Origin: Nectonema munidae
Lineage: Eukaryota; Nematomorpha; Nectonematoida; Nectonematidae
Length of the DNA stretch: 64,000 bases
Direction of reading: 5' to 3'
Assembly (NCBI GenBank): GCA_030549495.1
Contig: JAUIRK010000907.1
Coordinates: forward strand, 558,001 to 622,000
Shown here: in pieces, positions 11,270-22,700 of the stretch
How positions within the stretch are numbered: the stretch's first letter is position 1
Layout of the letters: every line of letters starts with the position of its first letter
Program-made: the position numbers and the translations under genes
The notes under the pieces: model-generated
The model's input: the letters and a program-made list of their open reading frames with translations, nothing else
What the model was told of the DNA's origin: nothing
Database searches by the model: none

Positions 11270-11905
11270 CAAAATTGACAGTAGCTGTCAATAAGATATT
11301 TTTTGTATTAGATGCTTTTTTTGCATATAAACTAACATTTTCAGATACGCTGATTTCATTGGTGTTACTTATTTTTTTTACAAAATACATTATGGATATG
11401 TCAGAACATCAATCAAAGTGAACCTAACCTGTCAAAAAATCGTAAATGTAAACTAAACTATTTTTATACTAAAATATAGTAAACTAGCATTTTCAGATAC
11501 TTTAATTTCATTGGTGTTACTTATTTTTTACAAAATAAATTGTGGCAATGTCAAAACATCAATCAAAAATTAGTCAACGTGTCAAAATGTGGTATATGTA
11601 AAATAAACTATATAGTTATCGCAAAATATGTAGGAGTCATCATGAAAAAAGGGATGAAATACATTAATTGACAGTAAAACTTTTATTCGTGAAAAAAAGG
11701 TATTCCTAATCATGTTGTGAAAAGCCTCCCTCGTACTGCCAACTTAATTTGCCAAGGATCTGTTAATGACCATAGTGGTCGAAAATTAATCTGTAAAAGG
11801 GTTTTATTTATCCCATTTAATTTTATTTTATCCCAAAATAAATGTAAACTAGCATTTTTGAAAAGGCAACTTTTTTGGTGTTATTTATTTTCTAGAAAAA
11901 AACGA
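11270..11905 (+). repeat. Three degenerate copies of a ~125-bp repeat
   Basis: Blocks at about 11325-11450, 11480-11610 and 11845-11900 repeat an AACTAGCATTTTCAGATACT-like start. ATTTCATTGGTGTTACTTATT and TGTCAAAACATCAATCAAA-like segments follow. The same unit occurs inverted at 12680-12920 and in tandem at 24776-25140. Confidence 0.6.
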
Positions 11906-11961
11906 AAAGTCAATATCAAAACATTAACAATGATAATAAAAAATCATATTTTTAAAAATGA

Positions 11962-12174
11962 TCAATTATTTTCATTACTCAAATTAAAACAATTTAAACG
12001 TGGGCAAACTGAATGCTCTTGACAACCAGGTTCGCCACATATTTGACAATGTTGTTTTATTTTCTTCAAATTATTATGTTTTAGCTTTTTATGATCTTTC
12101 CCAAAAACTTTACTAAGGCACGATTTACAATGTTTAGCGGTGCCAATACAACTAAAATTTTGTGTACTTTGCAT
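11962..12174 (-). mobile_element. Cys-rich fragment, possibly a piggyBac C-terminus
   Basis: The 70-residue frame contains AKHCKSCLSKVFGK and then HCQICGEPGCQEHSVCP, ending near CF. This C-x2-C ... C-x2-CGEPxC-x-EHS-xC pattern resembles the cross-brace zinc module at the end of some piggyBac transposases. It sits among dispersed repeats with no adjoining catalytic domain. Assignment to a transposon is an inference, and an exon of an unrelated zinc-binding protein is possible. Confidence 0.35.
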
Positions 12175-12339
12175 TAAAATATTTCTTTGAGGCTTTCCAA
12201 TAAAACAATAAATTTTTAAGGATTTTTTTCTATCTAAGAAATAACTATGCTTTTACCAGTTCAAATCAGAACATTAGTGAAACAATTTTTTGAGGATCAG
12301 AATTTTTTAAGCAAAAAACTGTTCCTGAGTTTACTCTAG

Positions 12340-12426
12340 AGTAGAGTCGGCAAAGTGGCGGGGGTCGATGTGAAGACAAATGTTCTATGAAGGGGTCGAC
12401 GGGTAAAAAAAGTTTACCGATCCCTG
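12340..12426. mobile_element. Very short hAT MITE (87 bp)
   Basis: The right end, read inward, is CAGGGATCGGTAAACT and the left end contains GAGTCGGCAAAGT. GGGGTCGA occurs inside both arms. The flanks TACTCTAG (12332-12339) and GACTCTAG (12427-12434) form an 8-bp duplication with one mismatch. Confidence 0.55.
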
Positions 12427-12654
12427 GACTCTAGATATATGAATTACAATTTCATGATATATCTCAACGATGACATTTGTACCACGTCACGCATGGTATG
12501 TGTAACTGTATATCGCATCGTTCACAGTAGTAAGATACTGAGTAATAAATAAAGGTCCGATGTTCGACGACGAATGCATGATATTTTATATCATAAAGCA
12601 GTAAAAGTGTTTTTATAAGTGTAACTAAAAATTATAAGTGAGGTAAAAAAAGTT

Positions 12655-12920
12655 TATTGAAATTTAACATTTTTGACAGATTTTATCATGTTTGATTGAC
12701 ATTTGGAGATAGCTACAGTTTATTTTGTAAAAAATGTGTAACACCAATAAATTCAGGGTACCTGAAAATGCTAGTTTACATGTACGTATTTTAGGATAAA
12801 AGAAGTTCATAATAATCTTGGTTCTGTCAACTTTGATTGATAAATACAAATTTTTTTAGGATATAATGAAAAATGAACACTGCCGTTAAATTCAGCATGC
12901 TTGAAATATATAGAAAAAAA
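12655..12920 (-). repeat. Inverted copies of the ~125-bp repeat
   Basis: TTTGATTGACATTTGG...TGTAACACCAATAAATTC...TGAAAATGCTAGTTTACA is the inverse of the 11.3-11.9 kb units. A second partial unit at 12825-12915 (TGTCAACTTTGATTGATAAA, AATGAACACTGCC, CATGCTTGAAATAT) matches the tandem units at 24.8-25.1 kb. Confidence 0.6.
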
Positions 12921-13149
12921 TGCATTTATTCTGAATTACCCCCTATATTCATATAATTTCCAATTTTTTCGAAGCGTGGAAATTCTTTATACTTACTCCA
13001 TTCCTAACCCTACCATTTAAAGGTAGAAATAAGTTAGACTTATATAGGTTCAAAGATCAAAACACTTAAAGCACATATTTAAGAAAACTGATAAAGTTTC
13101 AACCTCATATCTTAAATACTTTTTTATGATAGGAAAAAACATATCTTTT

Positions 13150-14010
13150 TTATGATCCGCCCTCTGCTTCATTTAGGGTTAACATCTGTTGGGGAAGAGG
13201 AACATAAGTGTCTTTTGTCTTCTGAAAAGTTAGCATTCACTTTTCTAAAGTCCACAAGTTAAAAAGACACTTGGAAATGAAACACTCGAGTTCAGTAAAC
13301 AATACTATTGACTATTTTAAAAGTCAAGCTGAACGATTATACAAATCCACGTTTGATAACATATGAAGGTTTTTGCAAAATATTAAGTGTGGTTTGAAAG
13401 CCTTCTATAAAGTTTCACAAAAAATAACTTCTGTCAAAAAGACCCACAACACAGGAGAAGAGTTGATATTACCTTGCTGCAAAAATATCATATTGATTGT
13501 GCTAAGAAGTTCTGAACTAGAAAAATTAAAGCATATCTTCCTGTCAAAAGATACGGTTAGAAGGCTACTGCAAAGCAAACCAGACATTGAATGCAAAATT
13601 TACTGGTGTTCGTTTTCGTATATTCCTATAATTTTTAGTGAACATATAGGAATCTGTGTCATATCTTAAAGTGAAGCAAATGCCTAGTAAATAGTTGCTG
13701 CTAAAACGACGACGAATCTGTCAATTCCTTTAACAGTGCTCGATTATTATAAAAAATTGTCAGCTTTTGAAATGAAGCTGGAATTATTGTATTTTTAGAA
13801 AAGAAAAAGTTTGCTACATTTTCACATCTGAACATATATGTTGATGAAAATAATATTTTCATCAATGAAGATCTCCTGGAGGCCATGAAACACTATGTAA
13901 CATATCTTAGCCAAGAAATTTTTCTTTATTTTCCTTACCTACAAAAATTAGGGAAATACTATCAATTTATCAAAAATGCGTTTACAATCTCCATTAGTTA
14001 TCTGGCCTCA
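13150..14010 (+). mobile_element. Decayed hAT (Buster/ZBED5-SCAND3-like) transposase
   Basis: Blocks of this hAT family can be read in order. A BED-finger tail (LKRHLEMKHSSSVNNT, about 13258-13305) comes first, then the TIDYFKSQAERLYKS segment. THNTGEELILPCCKNIILIVL is followed by HIFLSKDTVRRLLQ (13440-13570), where the family has HTIGEELIKPC...SLSDDTVKRRI. A C-terminal DLLEAMKHYVTYLSQEIFLYFP...IKNAF block follows (13868-13985). The RNaseH-like core between about 13600 and 13850 is scrambled. The element has many stops and frame changes and no recognised termini. Confidence 0.65.
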
Positions 14011-14019
14011 CAAGACTTC

Positions 14020-15180
14020 TTAATTCAATAACTTATTAATAATAAAGGAGGTACAAAACATGCCGCCCCTTGATGTGCGCCTCGAATGTATAACTTTCCA
14101 AAATCTGCTATAATTAATGAAGTAGATGCAATCAACATACTTTTTTCTCGGTCATCTTTCTTAATAAGGCTAAATTATTTAGAAACTCATCCGAAGTAAA
14201 GAGAAGGAAGCTTTAATTCATCATATCTTATCTTAATAAAATGAAAATGATTTGTAAATAGAAGCAAAAGACGCAGTCAGCCCATCCAGATACTCCTAAG
14301 TGAAAATTAATACACAGAAGAGGAAAAAGGATACTATTTCCGTCAAGTTAAAAAATACAGGCATCAATACAAGAATGCAAAAATAGATCAAATTTGACTG
14401 AAATACATAAATCTAAAAAGGAACCGATAATTACATTCAATATAAAACAAATATGAGTAAACATTCACACCAAAAAATTTATTGAAATAAAGAGATTCAA
14501 GCACGTGTAAAAAATAAATTGCCTTTTAGATATATAAACGTATGAATTTGCGAGTGATGCAAGCAACAGTGAGGGCAGATGTGCAACGGGTCATATCAAA
14601 TCAGATGTTACCCAACATTGAAAATTTGTATTTAAAGTCAAAGAGGAGCCTCCATTTCACAGCAACTTATGTCACAACGTTCCCAACTTTCTTTAACAGA
14701 ATTCTTTTTAAAAAATTTTTATATTATTATTTTGGAGTGTTTATATATCCCGTTGTTAAAATGGAATTTTTGAGTCAAATAACAATAGCTTTTTATCATA
14801 AAGTGGATTTCATGCTAAAAACCTTGGTCACCAGAAAGGAATGGTGATTAACGCTTACTATAAATTACTGCAGCTTGCCGTTATAATTTACATTATAATG
14901 ATTTGCATACATTTTAAGCGTTTTTTTATTGTGAAATGAATTATATGTAACAAATTTGGCTTTTTTTTTATTTAAAAATAATGCCCTCACAAAGGCTTTG
15001 AAAAAACTTACATAAATATAAACACAGAATTCATCACAAGTTAAATTTTATATATTTTTCAATTAGTAATAGCCCAAATGATATTTTATACGAATAAAAT
15101 TGCCTTCCATATCAAATTTATTGTGCACTTTTGAAAAAGACATAAATTTATAGATTCTTTGTTCAAAAGATCAAATTAAA
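14020..15180. other. intergenic, nothing recognised
   Basis: AT-rich sequence separating the hAT relic from the 3' end of the neudesin-like gene. The 101-codon frame at 14542-14847 has no recognisable motif and AT-driven composition. Confidence 0.4.
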
Positions 15181-15213
15181 AATACACACGCTTGTGAGAA
15201 AAACCACTTCATA

Positions 15214-15219
15214 TTTATT
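15214..15219 (-). terminator. possible polyadenylation signal of neudesin-like gene
   Basis: AATAAA on the minus strand, 19 bp beyond the stop codon at 15239-15241. This would imply a very short 3' UTR, as also seen for aladin. Confidence 0.4.
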
Positions 15220-15238
15220 TTCTCCTTATTTTCAATGT

Positions 15239-15476
15239 TCATAGTTCTTCACTTGAATTCTCGATCAAAACTTCTTCCTCTTCTGAACTTTTCTCGAAAT
15301 TCGTTGAAGATGACTTTTCACTTCTTTGTCCATCTTTTGCTTCTTCTATTTTCACATCTTCGCCCTTTTTCTCATTTTCTGCTGCTTCTTTCTCATTTTC
15401 TATAGTATCTTTCTCATTCACTTCGTTTGAAGCCTTCACAGTTTTGACTTCTTTTTCATTTTCGGATACATTTTTC
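15239..15476 (-). CDS. Neudesin-like gene, exon 5 (acidic tail)
   Basis: Acceptor attttag|GAAAAA. Encodes a low-complexity Glu/Lys/Ser tail with repeated ENEK units and a run of four Glu, ending in SSEEL and TGA. It is probably disordered. Confidence 0.82.
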
Positions 15477-18400
15477 CTAAAATTATAGATTTTTTAAATA
15501 TCTTTCAAAAAATTACAAAACTTACATATATTATTTAACGGAAAATTTTTATTGAAATGTTTATGACTATAGACTTTTAAATATGAGTCTAAATTTTAAT
15601 GTTTTACCTAAAATTGATAAATTTATACTCGTATTTGAGAGTAGAAAAACGAGTAGTGTAAATAATTGCATCTTTCTAATCAACTAAATAAATTACTTAG
15701 GGTAATCTGAATTAACTTATCTAATTAAGATAAAGAAGCGATTTCCTATATGTCAAGAAAAATTTCCAATATGTCGTATTGTTTTTAGCTATGAAAATTT
15801 TAATGTGGGAGATTACTAAGTTAACTTTTTTACTAATATACATTAAATGCGTTAGCATTAGTTAAATCTATTTATTTAAAAAGCGAAAAAATATTCTCCT
15901 TTCATAAACTTTATTCAAAACTTTCATTTTTGTTCAATGTAATCAATCTAAGTTGCAGTAGAGAGAGGATTGTCAAAATCAGCTTGCTTATGATGTGGAA
16001 CAACACTTTTCTCCAAATACACTTGGAAACTGTGTTTGCAATGAAAGGGATGACTTTCAAAATCCTCAAAACTAAGACTTACTTATTAATTTGTTCTTTA
16101 TTAGAGTTCTTTTGTCGAATCACTGCCTTCTTTATTGTTTCTTCATCGGTGTCGCTTTCGATTTTTTGGTCAAAAATGATCTCGCTCATGTAGCCAACGA
16201 TTTTAAATCTTTTCTCGTGATCTTTAAACGTGGCATCCAGACTTTTCAGTTCGTCATCTGTCAACTTTTTCTGTAGTAATGAAATAATTTTTAAATACAA
16301 AGATTTCCAAAATTATGCCTCAATTACAAAATGCTTGTTGTCCCATGTCTAGTTTAAAATCAATAAATGATTTCAGTGCATATTTTTTTCTCCTTTTATT
16401 AATCAGTTTTTGATAAAACTTTATATTTTAGATTTTGTTTTATTTTTTGTCAGTAAAGAATACCAATAAATCGTTAATCCCTTATAAATATTTGCTAGTA
16501 AAATATTAAGTTAAATTATTTAATAATTATTATTATTATCATAGTAATTGTAAGAATCAATAAACTTGAAAAAAATCATAACAGAAAAGAGTCTTTTGCG
16601 ATGAATTCACACGAATCCTCTATTTTAATCATGATTTTTAGGTTTTTTACTTCAAAATTTAGAGTTTTTTTTAACAAAACTTAAAAAATACGATACTTTA
16701 ACATGACGAAATGCTAAGGATAAAAAATTCGGTTTAAAATGAAGGATTTAACTCAAAATAGCTGTACTCATTCGATTTATTAATAATAATAATAATATAT
16801 CTGAACTAGGGTGCTGAAGTTTAATCGTGCAAAATAAGGAATTAAGGATAGTTAGGTAGGGTGAATTTGCCCGAGATTTTTATTATCAATATTTCGGTCT
16901 AAAGTACCGTACAAGTGTTTTCTAAATTAAAAATTAATGCTGCATAAAAGTATAACGTTCCTGAGAGGTACCCGCACATTTGGCTGAACTAAGACGTTAT
17001 CAAATGGAGTATTGGCGGAATGGACATTTGAAGGACGGGTATTTCACCTAAAATGTAAAATCGATTTGGCATTTTTCCAGACTTCTGCAACCAATAAAAT
17101 AACAGTGTTCTAATGTTTAATAAAATCATGGTGAATCAACTATAAGGATATATATAAAAATATAGTCATATCATAACACACTTGTCTTGTAAGTTCTAGT
17201 AGACAAAATTTATCCTATAAATTGTGTATATAAGTTATGAATAATTAAGAAAACAAAATTACATTGCAGATTTGTATTGATAACAAACTTACTCGAAATA
17301 AAGCAACGTCTATAAAAATTCGCAAATTGTATGTACATTTTGTGTGAAATGTCCATTCCGAAAATATAGGTTGATTCATACATATCTTTCTATAAACAAC
17401 TAGGCATAGAATGTAGTTATTTTTCTATTTTGAAACCATTTTTATTGCGATAACATCTATAATTACTGGGTTTATTCTTTTTGAGCAAAATTACTTCAAA
17501 TAAGTAATTTTTGACAATAAATTCGGCTAAACTTAATCAATTTGGAACAAATTTTGATTATGATATAAATTTGATAGTGATAACCTATGTTAATTTGTTT
17601 CTGTGTACTTGAAAATTGGTTGTGGAATCCTCTTAAAACCGTATATAAAAGATATGAGAAAAAATTAATATTATTTTATCCTTATTATTTGAATAAATAA
17701 CGGAAATTTTTAAAACGCGTTAATACCTGTTTCTGGATTTAGGAATCATACTACGGTAAAAATATGCTCGTAGGAATCATATTAAAGCAGTAGCAAAAAT
17801 TCTATACAAAAATTATATGATCCTATTCAACCATGAGATCACTATTTCAGATTTGAACGTTGTTATGATCAGACCTTTTACCGCAAAAATAAAGATGTTC
17901 AAAAGTTGCGTAACAAAATGGAGGAGAATTTAATTTTTAATACCCAAATGAAGCGTGGGCCGACGTTTGCCAAGTTCTGCTATTTAAATAGAACAGCAAA
18001 TTCAGCGAAGGTATTAGGAAACGTCTGTCCTATTCCTAGGAGTCACATAACAAAGAACTGACAAATCAAATATAAATCTTAAAGGAGCTACATCTTAACA
18101 TTTCTTTTTAAAATTTCACTCGTTGATGGGATTGATTGCAGTGAACACTTCAGCAAAGAAGAAGAAGGAGCAAATCCAGAGGGAATAGAGGAGGGCAACT
18201 GTTGTCAGTGGCTTTAGGATCTCCCCCTTTAACGAATATCTTGCGGGAATTCCACACAAGTTTAATTCAATGATGAAAAACAAGAATTTTAACGATTTAA
18301 ATATTTTTAAGTAAAGTAAAAAGAAATGAAAAAGCAGTTTGTTCAAATCAAGACATGGAAACATTAACATTCGATCGATAAAATGGTTTTGGTAAAGAGG

Positions 18401-21400
18401 CTCTAATTCTAAATCTTACAAAACTTTACCAAATTTTTATTGAAATCTTTTTTGTCATCGCTTGATTTCGCCAAAGCTCTTGCTACTTCATTCCCAAGAA
18501 GTTTATGCTTTGCTTCTCCTTTTTTGTATTCTTCTTAAAAATGTTAATGATAAAACAGCTTAAAATGTAATTCGATGAACGTTTTAAATGATTCAAAACC
18601 TTACCTCCGTGACTCACATCAAAGACAACACCTCTTATTGAAAGATAGTACGGCTCATCATCCTTAAATGCATAAAATTTCAATGCTTAAATCGAAATAT
18701 TATGATTTACACCACTTTACTTTATATCGATACCCTTAAAAGTATTGATTTTAAGTCAGAAGCCTAACTAGCGCATGTTTTCCCAGAGGCGGATATTGAT
18801 TTTACCTTCCATAAAAGTTCTAATAAAATTGCAAATATGGAAAATGTAGGACAAACTGTAGTAAGCATTATTATATTCTCTAATGATAATATTCAAAACG
18901 TTTGATCAAAGGCACTTATAGACATATTGCTTATTGTACACAAGTTTTTTTTATTATAAAAAAGACATTTTTAGCTATTTTATTTACACACTCGAAGGCT
19001 GATTTTGACTTTTCGAATTTATTCTTCAATTTGCATAATAATTAGCAAGTGCTTAACCAATTTCTAAATGCGCCTTAATTGTGTACAATTTTGGAATCTT
19101 GTTGTTGGGGTTAGGGTTAGCGTTAGTATTGGTGCCAGTGTTAGAGTTGAGCGTAGGTTTAGTGTTAGAGCAATCGAACGTACATACATTTAGATATACA
19201 ATTGTTGACATTCTTGACACTAACTAAAAAAAATATGTCTGACACAGAAAACATCTAGATATACATACACATTAGATATTCGGATGCGCGATTATTCGCA
19301 AAAATTTTACATCCTCATGCGCGGATTATTTAAGTTCCAACATCGACATCCTCCATTTTCAAACATTTTTTATTTTCTATACACCGCTAAGTTTTTTTTG
19401 AAATTTTAGAATTTCTACTTTATCCAAAATTTTTATGATAAGTGCGTCTTTATGTTAAAGAAGAAGAAAGAAAGAAAGAAAATTTATTAAAATGAAAATA
19501 AACAAAAAACAAAATAAGACTAATTAATTAAGCTGTAATATGTACGTTGGCAGAGCGAGGATTAGCTTTTAGAGGAAGTAATGAAACTTTTGGGTCGTCG
19601 AATAATGGTAATTATCTTGGTATTTTAGAATTAATAGCTAAGTTCGACCGGTTTCTTGCTAGTCACGTAACCAAATACAAGAGCAAAGGAAAGGGGGCTG
19701 CTTCATATTTGTCTAAAACAATATGTAATGAAATAATTATTCAAATGGCTTATAAGGTAAGAGAGTTTATTTTAGATGAATTTAAAAAAAGCTACTATTT
19801 TAGTCTTTCAGTTGATTCTACACCAGATTTGTCTCTACACACAGATCACTTAACCATAATAGTTAGATATGCGTCCCCGGTTAATGGTTTACCAGTTGAA
19901 AGATTTTTAACTTTTCTGAAATTATATAATCACAGTGGTGAAAGCGTGGCAGATATCGTAGTACAATTTTTTACTGAAGAATGTAAAATTGATTTTCAAA
20001 AATGCAGAAGACAAACGTATGATAATGCAGCAAACATGTCAGGTAAATATAAAGGCATGCAGTAAAAAATTCTAGAAATCAACAAGCACGCTGTATATAT
20101 TCCTTGTGCTGGCCATTCTTTGAATCTTGTAGGTAGACCCTCAATTATTTCTATGATAATGAGAATGGAGACACAAGAATTCGTGCTCGTTCTCTTCTTG
20201 CAAAAATGGAAGAATTAGAGTTTGTTTTTATGCTATGCTTATGAAATTATTTACTGAGAGAGTTTCATAAAGTGAGTAATAGACTTCAACATCCACACAT
20301 CACCCTCTCCACATGCAAGAACTTATATTCATCACTTGCAGAGTTTGTGAAGAGTACACGTGAAGAATTTAACAAATTTGAAGAAGAAGAAGAAGAAGCA
20401 AAGTCTAAACTGCCTGACGTTGATTATAAACTGACACAAAAAAGAAAAAGGTTGAGAAAAAGAATACCAAATGATGGAAATGCTTCAGATGCAGATGACG
20501 AACTGCTTCCAAGAGAAAAATTCAGAGTGAAATCTTTCATTCCATTCTCGATGCTCTTTCAACAAATTTGACAAAAAGGGCTGAAATTTATAATGATATT
20601 TCTAACTAATTTTCCTTCCTTATCGCCTTCCAAAATTCAGATGAACAACTGTATAACGACGTAAAAAATATTGTTGAAGAATACCCTAACGATGTTGATA
20701 TGAATCTTTTGGGCGAGTTGAAGCATTTTCATATTTCGTCCAGTAAAATTATCCAAATGAAAAAAATTTCACTCATGAATCATTGTATCAAATAATATGG
20801 ACAGACAAAATTCAACAAGTTTTTCCAAATTTAGAAGGCATTTTGCGAATTTTCTTATGCTTGATGATCACTAATTGTTCTGGAGAAAAATCTTTTTCAC
20901 AAATGAAAAGAATAAAAAGTGAGCTTCGAACAAATATGTCACAAGATAGATTTTCAGCTTTAAGTTTATAGTGTATAGAAAGTGATTTGTTACGCTTAAT
21001 ATCTTTCGATGAACTAATTGATGCATTTGCTGAAAGAAAAACACGTAAAATAATATTTTGAATTATTCATTTTTTGGCGTTACTTTTTGATTTTATCAAG
21101 ATTTGAATTTTATATAATAAATTCGGCAATGTTTTTTTTAATTTTTTATTGGTGAAAAGAGGCCTTAACATTTTTTTCAGCTTAGGGCCTCAGAGAGTTT
21201 TAATCCGGCCCTGCCACCGGGTCATCTGGTGATCCACGACGAAATTTTACTGGTCTAGTAAACAAATTTTCAAGCTATGCCATATTTCTATACAAAATGT
21301 AAGAAAATTCAAAAAATATATATATGAATAGGTTGAAAAAGAAACATCAGAAAAAACTCGTGGGTATATGCCTTCCATTTTTGCTTGTTGAAAAGACAAT

Positions 21401-22232
21401 ATTTGCAAACTAGAAAGGTGAAGGCACCGCGGAGTGTTTTCATCGAGAATGCTTATTTCCCCGCTTGTATCAAACTATGAGGAAAGTAGGCTTAATGCGG
21501 GATCGAACCCAAGACCTTGAGTTATCGAAACGCAGTATCTAACCAACCTTACTCACTAAATACACGATTTTATTTCCTAGTGCACTATTCTTAGGAGCTG
21601 AGAATGCTTGGCCAAGTGCATGGCTTTTCTACTACAAAGTCTTGGATTCTAATCCAGCATCGAGCCTTCCTATCTCTGGTGATGTTAAAAGTTGGCACTT
21701 GTATAACCCCTCACCTCCACATTCGAAATACCAAATATTTGTTTTTAAAAAAAACAGCTTTATCTAAATTTATTGGCTAGCTAAAGAACTATCTAACAAA
21801 AATTTTATTCCTAAAAGTTTCATTTACACGCTCTTGAGTAATTGAAATTTCTTAAGAAGTTTGCTAAAACTAAATTCCTTTAACTTCATCAAGGTATAGT
21901 TGTACGCATAAATTGTGTTTTTAATATGAATGTTCAAATCAATTTCATGATTATGCGCCCAAATATTATGCATAAAAGTCGCCAAGCCCGTATGAAATAA
22001 TGTCTTAATCTCTTATTGGAATCCAAATCCTATATTTAACCAATAATATATATATAAATAAAAAACATACTATAGTTCCATCAAATCTTTTCAAAAAAGC
22101 TTCAGTGAAAATCATGGTGGGAGCATTTTCCGAACTTGGTACGGGGTGTATTTTGGGCAGTTTAAATTTACAAAGTACAACATTTAACGTGACTAAGAAC
22201 TTTAGAAGGAAAAATTGAGGAAAAATCTGCAT
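15239..22232 (-). CDS. Neudesin-like secreted haem-binding protein (MAPR/cyt b5 fold), 5 exons
   Basis: The gene joins 22232..22071, 18662..18605, 18533..18430, 16270..16083 and 15476..15239. The 750 coding nt give 249 residues plus TGA, with GT/AG at every junction and matching phases (0,1,0,2). Residues 1-21 (MQIFPQFFLLKFLVTLNVVL...) form a signal peptide. FTEAFLKRFDGT, DDEPYYLSIRGVVFDVSHG, LLGNEVARALAKSS, LTDDELKSLDATF and FKIVGYMSEIIFD follow in the order FT-EL-x-FDG / IYLAxKGVVFDV / G-DxxR-xA / LTxxELExLD / YPIVGY of neudesin. These proteins belong to the membrane-associated progesterone-receptor family and bind haem; neudesin is a secreted growth factor in vertebrates. Residues about 150-249 form a Lys/Glu/Ser-rich acidic tail that vertebrate neudesin (about 172 residues) lacks. 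The chain ends SSEEL. The second FYGPxGPY tyrosine is not conserved; a His lies near there. Intron 1 contains an antisense hAT relic. Confidence 0.88.
16083..16270 (-). CDS. Neudesin-like gene, exon 4
   Basis: Acceptor ctacag|AAAAAG, donor AA|gtaagt, phase 0 to 2. Encodes LTDDELKSLDATF and the IVGY block, which closes the b5-like fold, and the start of the charged tail. Confidence 0.88.
16300..18429. other. Neudesin-like gene, intron 3
   Basis: About 2.2 kb and mostly AT-rich. The 18116-18265 patch is noticeably GC-richer and carries a minus-strand frame with LKPLTTVALLYSLWICSFFF followed by AEVFTAINPINE and a stop. It resembles a hydrophobic exon but no family is recognised. Confidence 0.4.
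18430..18533 (-). CDS. Neudesin-like gene, exon 3
   Basis: Acceptor ttttaag|AAGAAT, donor TTG|gtaaag, phase 1 to 0. Encodes EEYKKGEAKHKLLGNEVARA and LAKSSDDKKDFNKNL, the helix region that carries the haem ligand in relatives. The preceding intron is only 71 bp. Confidence 0.85.
18605..18662 (-). CDS. Neudesin-like gene, exon 2
   Basis: Acceptor tttaag|GATGAT, donor G|gtaagg, phase 0 to 1. Encodes DDEPYYLSIRGVVFDVSHG, the family's core strand. A second acceptor at 18686 would shift the frame relative to exon 1. Confidence 0.88.
19085..19170 (+). repeat. GTTAGG-rich degenerate minisatellite
   Basis: Tandem variants of GTTAGG/GTTAGA (ggggttagggttagcgttag ...) over about 80 bp. It is similar in composition to arthropod or vertebrate telomere units but too degenerate and short to call telomeric. 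Confidence 0.5.
19547..21214 (+). mobile_element. hAT transposase relic (ZMYM/TTF-type) antisense in intron 1
   Basis: The first block, AERGLAFRGSNETFGSSNNG through NGNYLGILELIAKFD, YFSLSVDSTPDLSLHTDHLT and DNAANMSGKYKGM (19547-20063), is a typical hAT region of the zinc-finger-MYM/DUF4371 group. It includes the first catalytic Asp in SVDSTPD and the second in the YDNAANM motif. KHAVYIPCAGHSLNLVG follows at about 20088-20133 in a frame interrupted by a TAA. The C-terminal dimerisation block, NCSGEKSFSQMKRIKSELRT and MSQDRFSALSL, ends near 21060. A hAT terminus, CAGGGCCGGATTAAAACT read inward, closes the element at about 21214. Stops and shifts show it is inactive. The 5' end was not found. 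Confidence 0.82.
21413..21556 (-). repeat. tRNA-derived SINE, copy 1
   Basis: On the minus strand it reads GGTTGGTTAGATACTG (A-box-like) and then GGGTTCGATCCCGC, a good B box (GGTTCGANNCC). The body is CTCATAGTTTGATACAAGC...TCTCGATGAAAACACTCC. Further copies are at 35536, 37243 and 50706. Confidence 0.75.
21596..21746 (+). repeat. tRNA-like SINE of a second family
   Basis: TTGGCCAAGTGCATGG (A-box-like) and GGATTCTAATCC (B-box-like) lie 40 bp apart. A CCTTCCTATCTCTGGTGATG body and an AT tail follow. Confidence 0.5.
22071..22232 (-). CDS. Neudesin-like gene, exon 1
   Basis: ATG at 22232-22230. Encodes the signal peptide, a short linker and the start of the b5-like domain, FTEAFLKRFDGT. The donor is ATA|gtatgt, phase 0. 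An upstream in-frame extension was not seen. Confidence 0.82.
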
Positions 22233-22239
22233 ACTTCTT

Positions 22240-22700
22240 TGAAAGGAGGAACACTGTCAACTTGCAGTGCAAAATGAAATATGGGTTAAGATATTTCTTC
22301 AGGCTCATTCAATTGTTTCAGTGAGATGCAATGGCACAGTTATTCCATATCCTCTTTTCTATACGCTATTTGATTAGCTCTCTGCCTCTCGCACTGTGGA
22401 GAAACAAAAGTGGTAGAGAAATATGGAAAAATACTTGGCATATAAGTTTCATTCAAATGCATGTGCTGGTTGAATACTCCTCTTTCAGAGTATACCTGCA
22501 GTTTCTTCTCGGAATAGAGCACAGGTTCGGCTCGTTTATTTACCACTTTGTCAGCTTTTCCGACTTGAGATAAATTCTTGTATTTGTGATATCATTGATA
22601 TTTTTGAACGGCACTAACGTAATCAATTATTATATTTTATTAACTATATATACGTGTATATTTCAGATACTCTTAGAGCACTGCACCGGTATAGGCTTCC
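22240..22700. other. upstream region of neudesin-like gene
   Basis: This is the likely 5' UTR/promoter side of the minus-strand gene. The 22330-22570 part is GC-richer and open on both strands, but shows no protein family and no clear TATA/Inr pair. Confidence 0.35.

Noticed and set aside
19085-19170. Interstitial telomere
   Set aside because: The GTTAGG-like units are too few and too variable; a degenerate minisatellite is enough.
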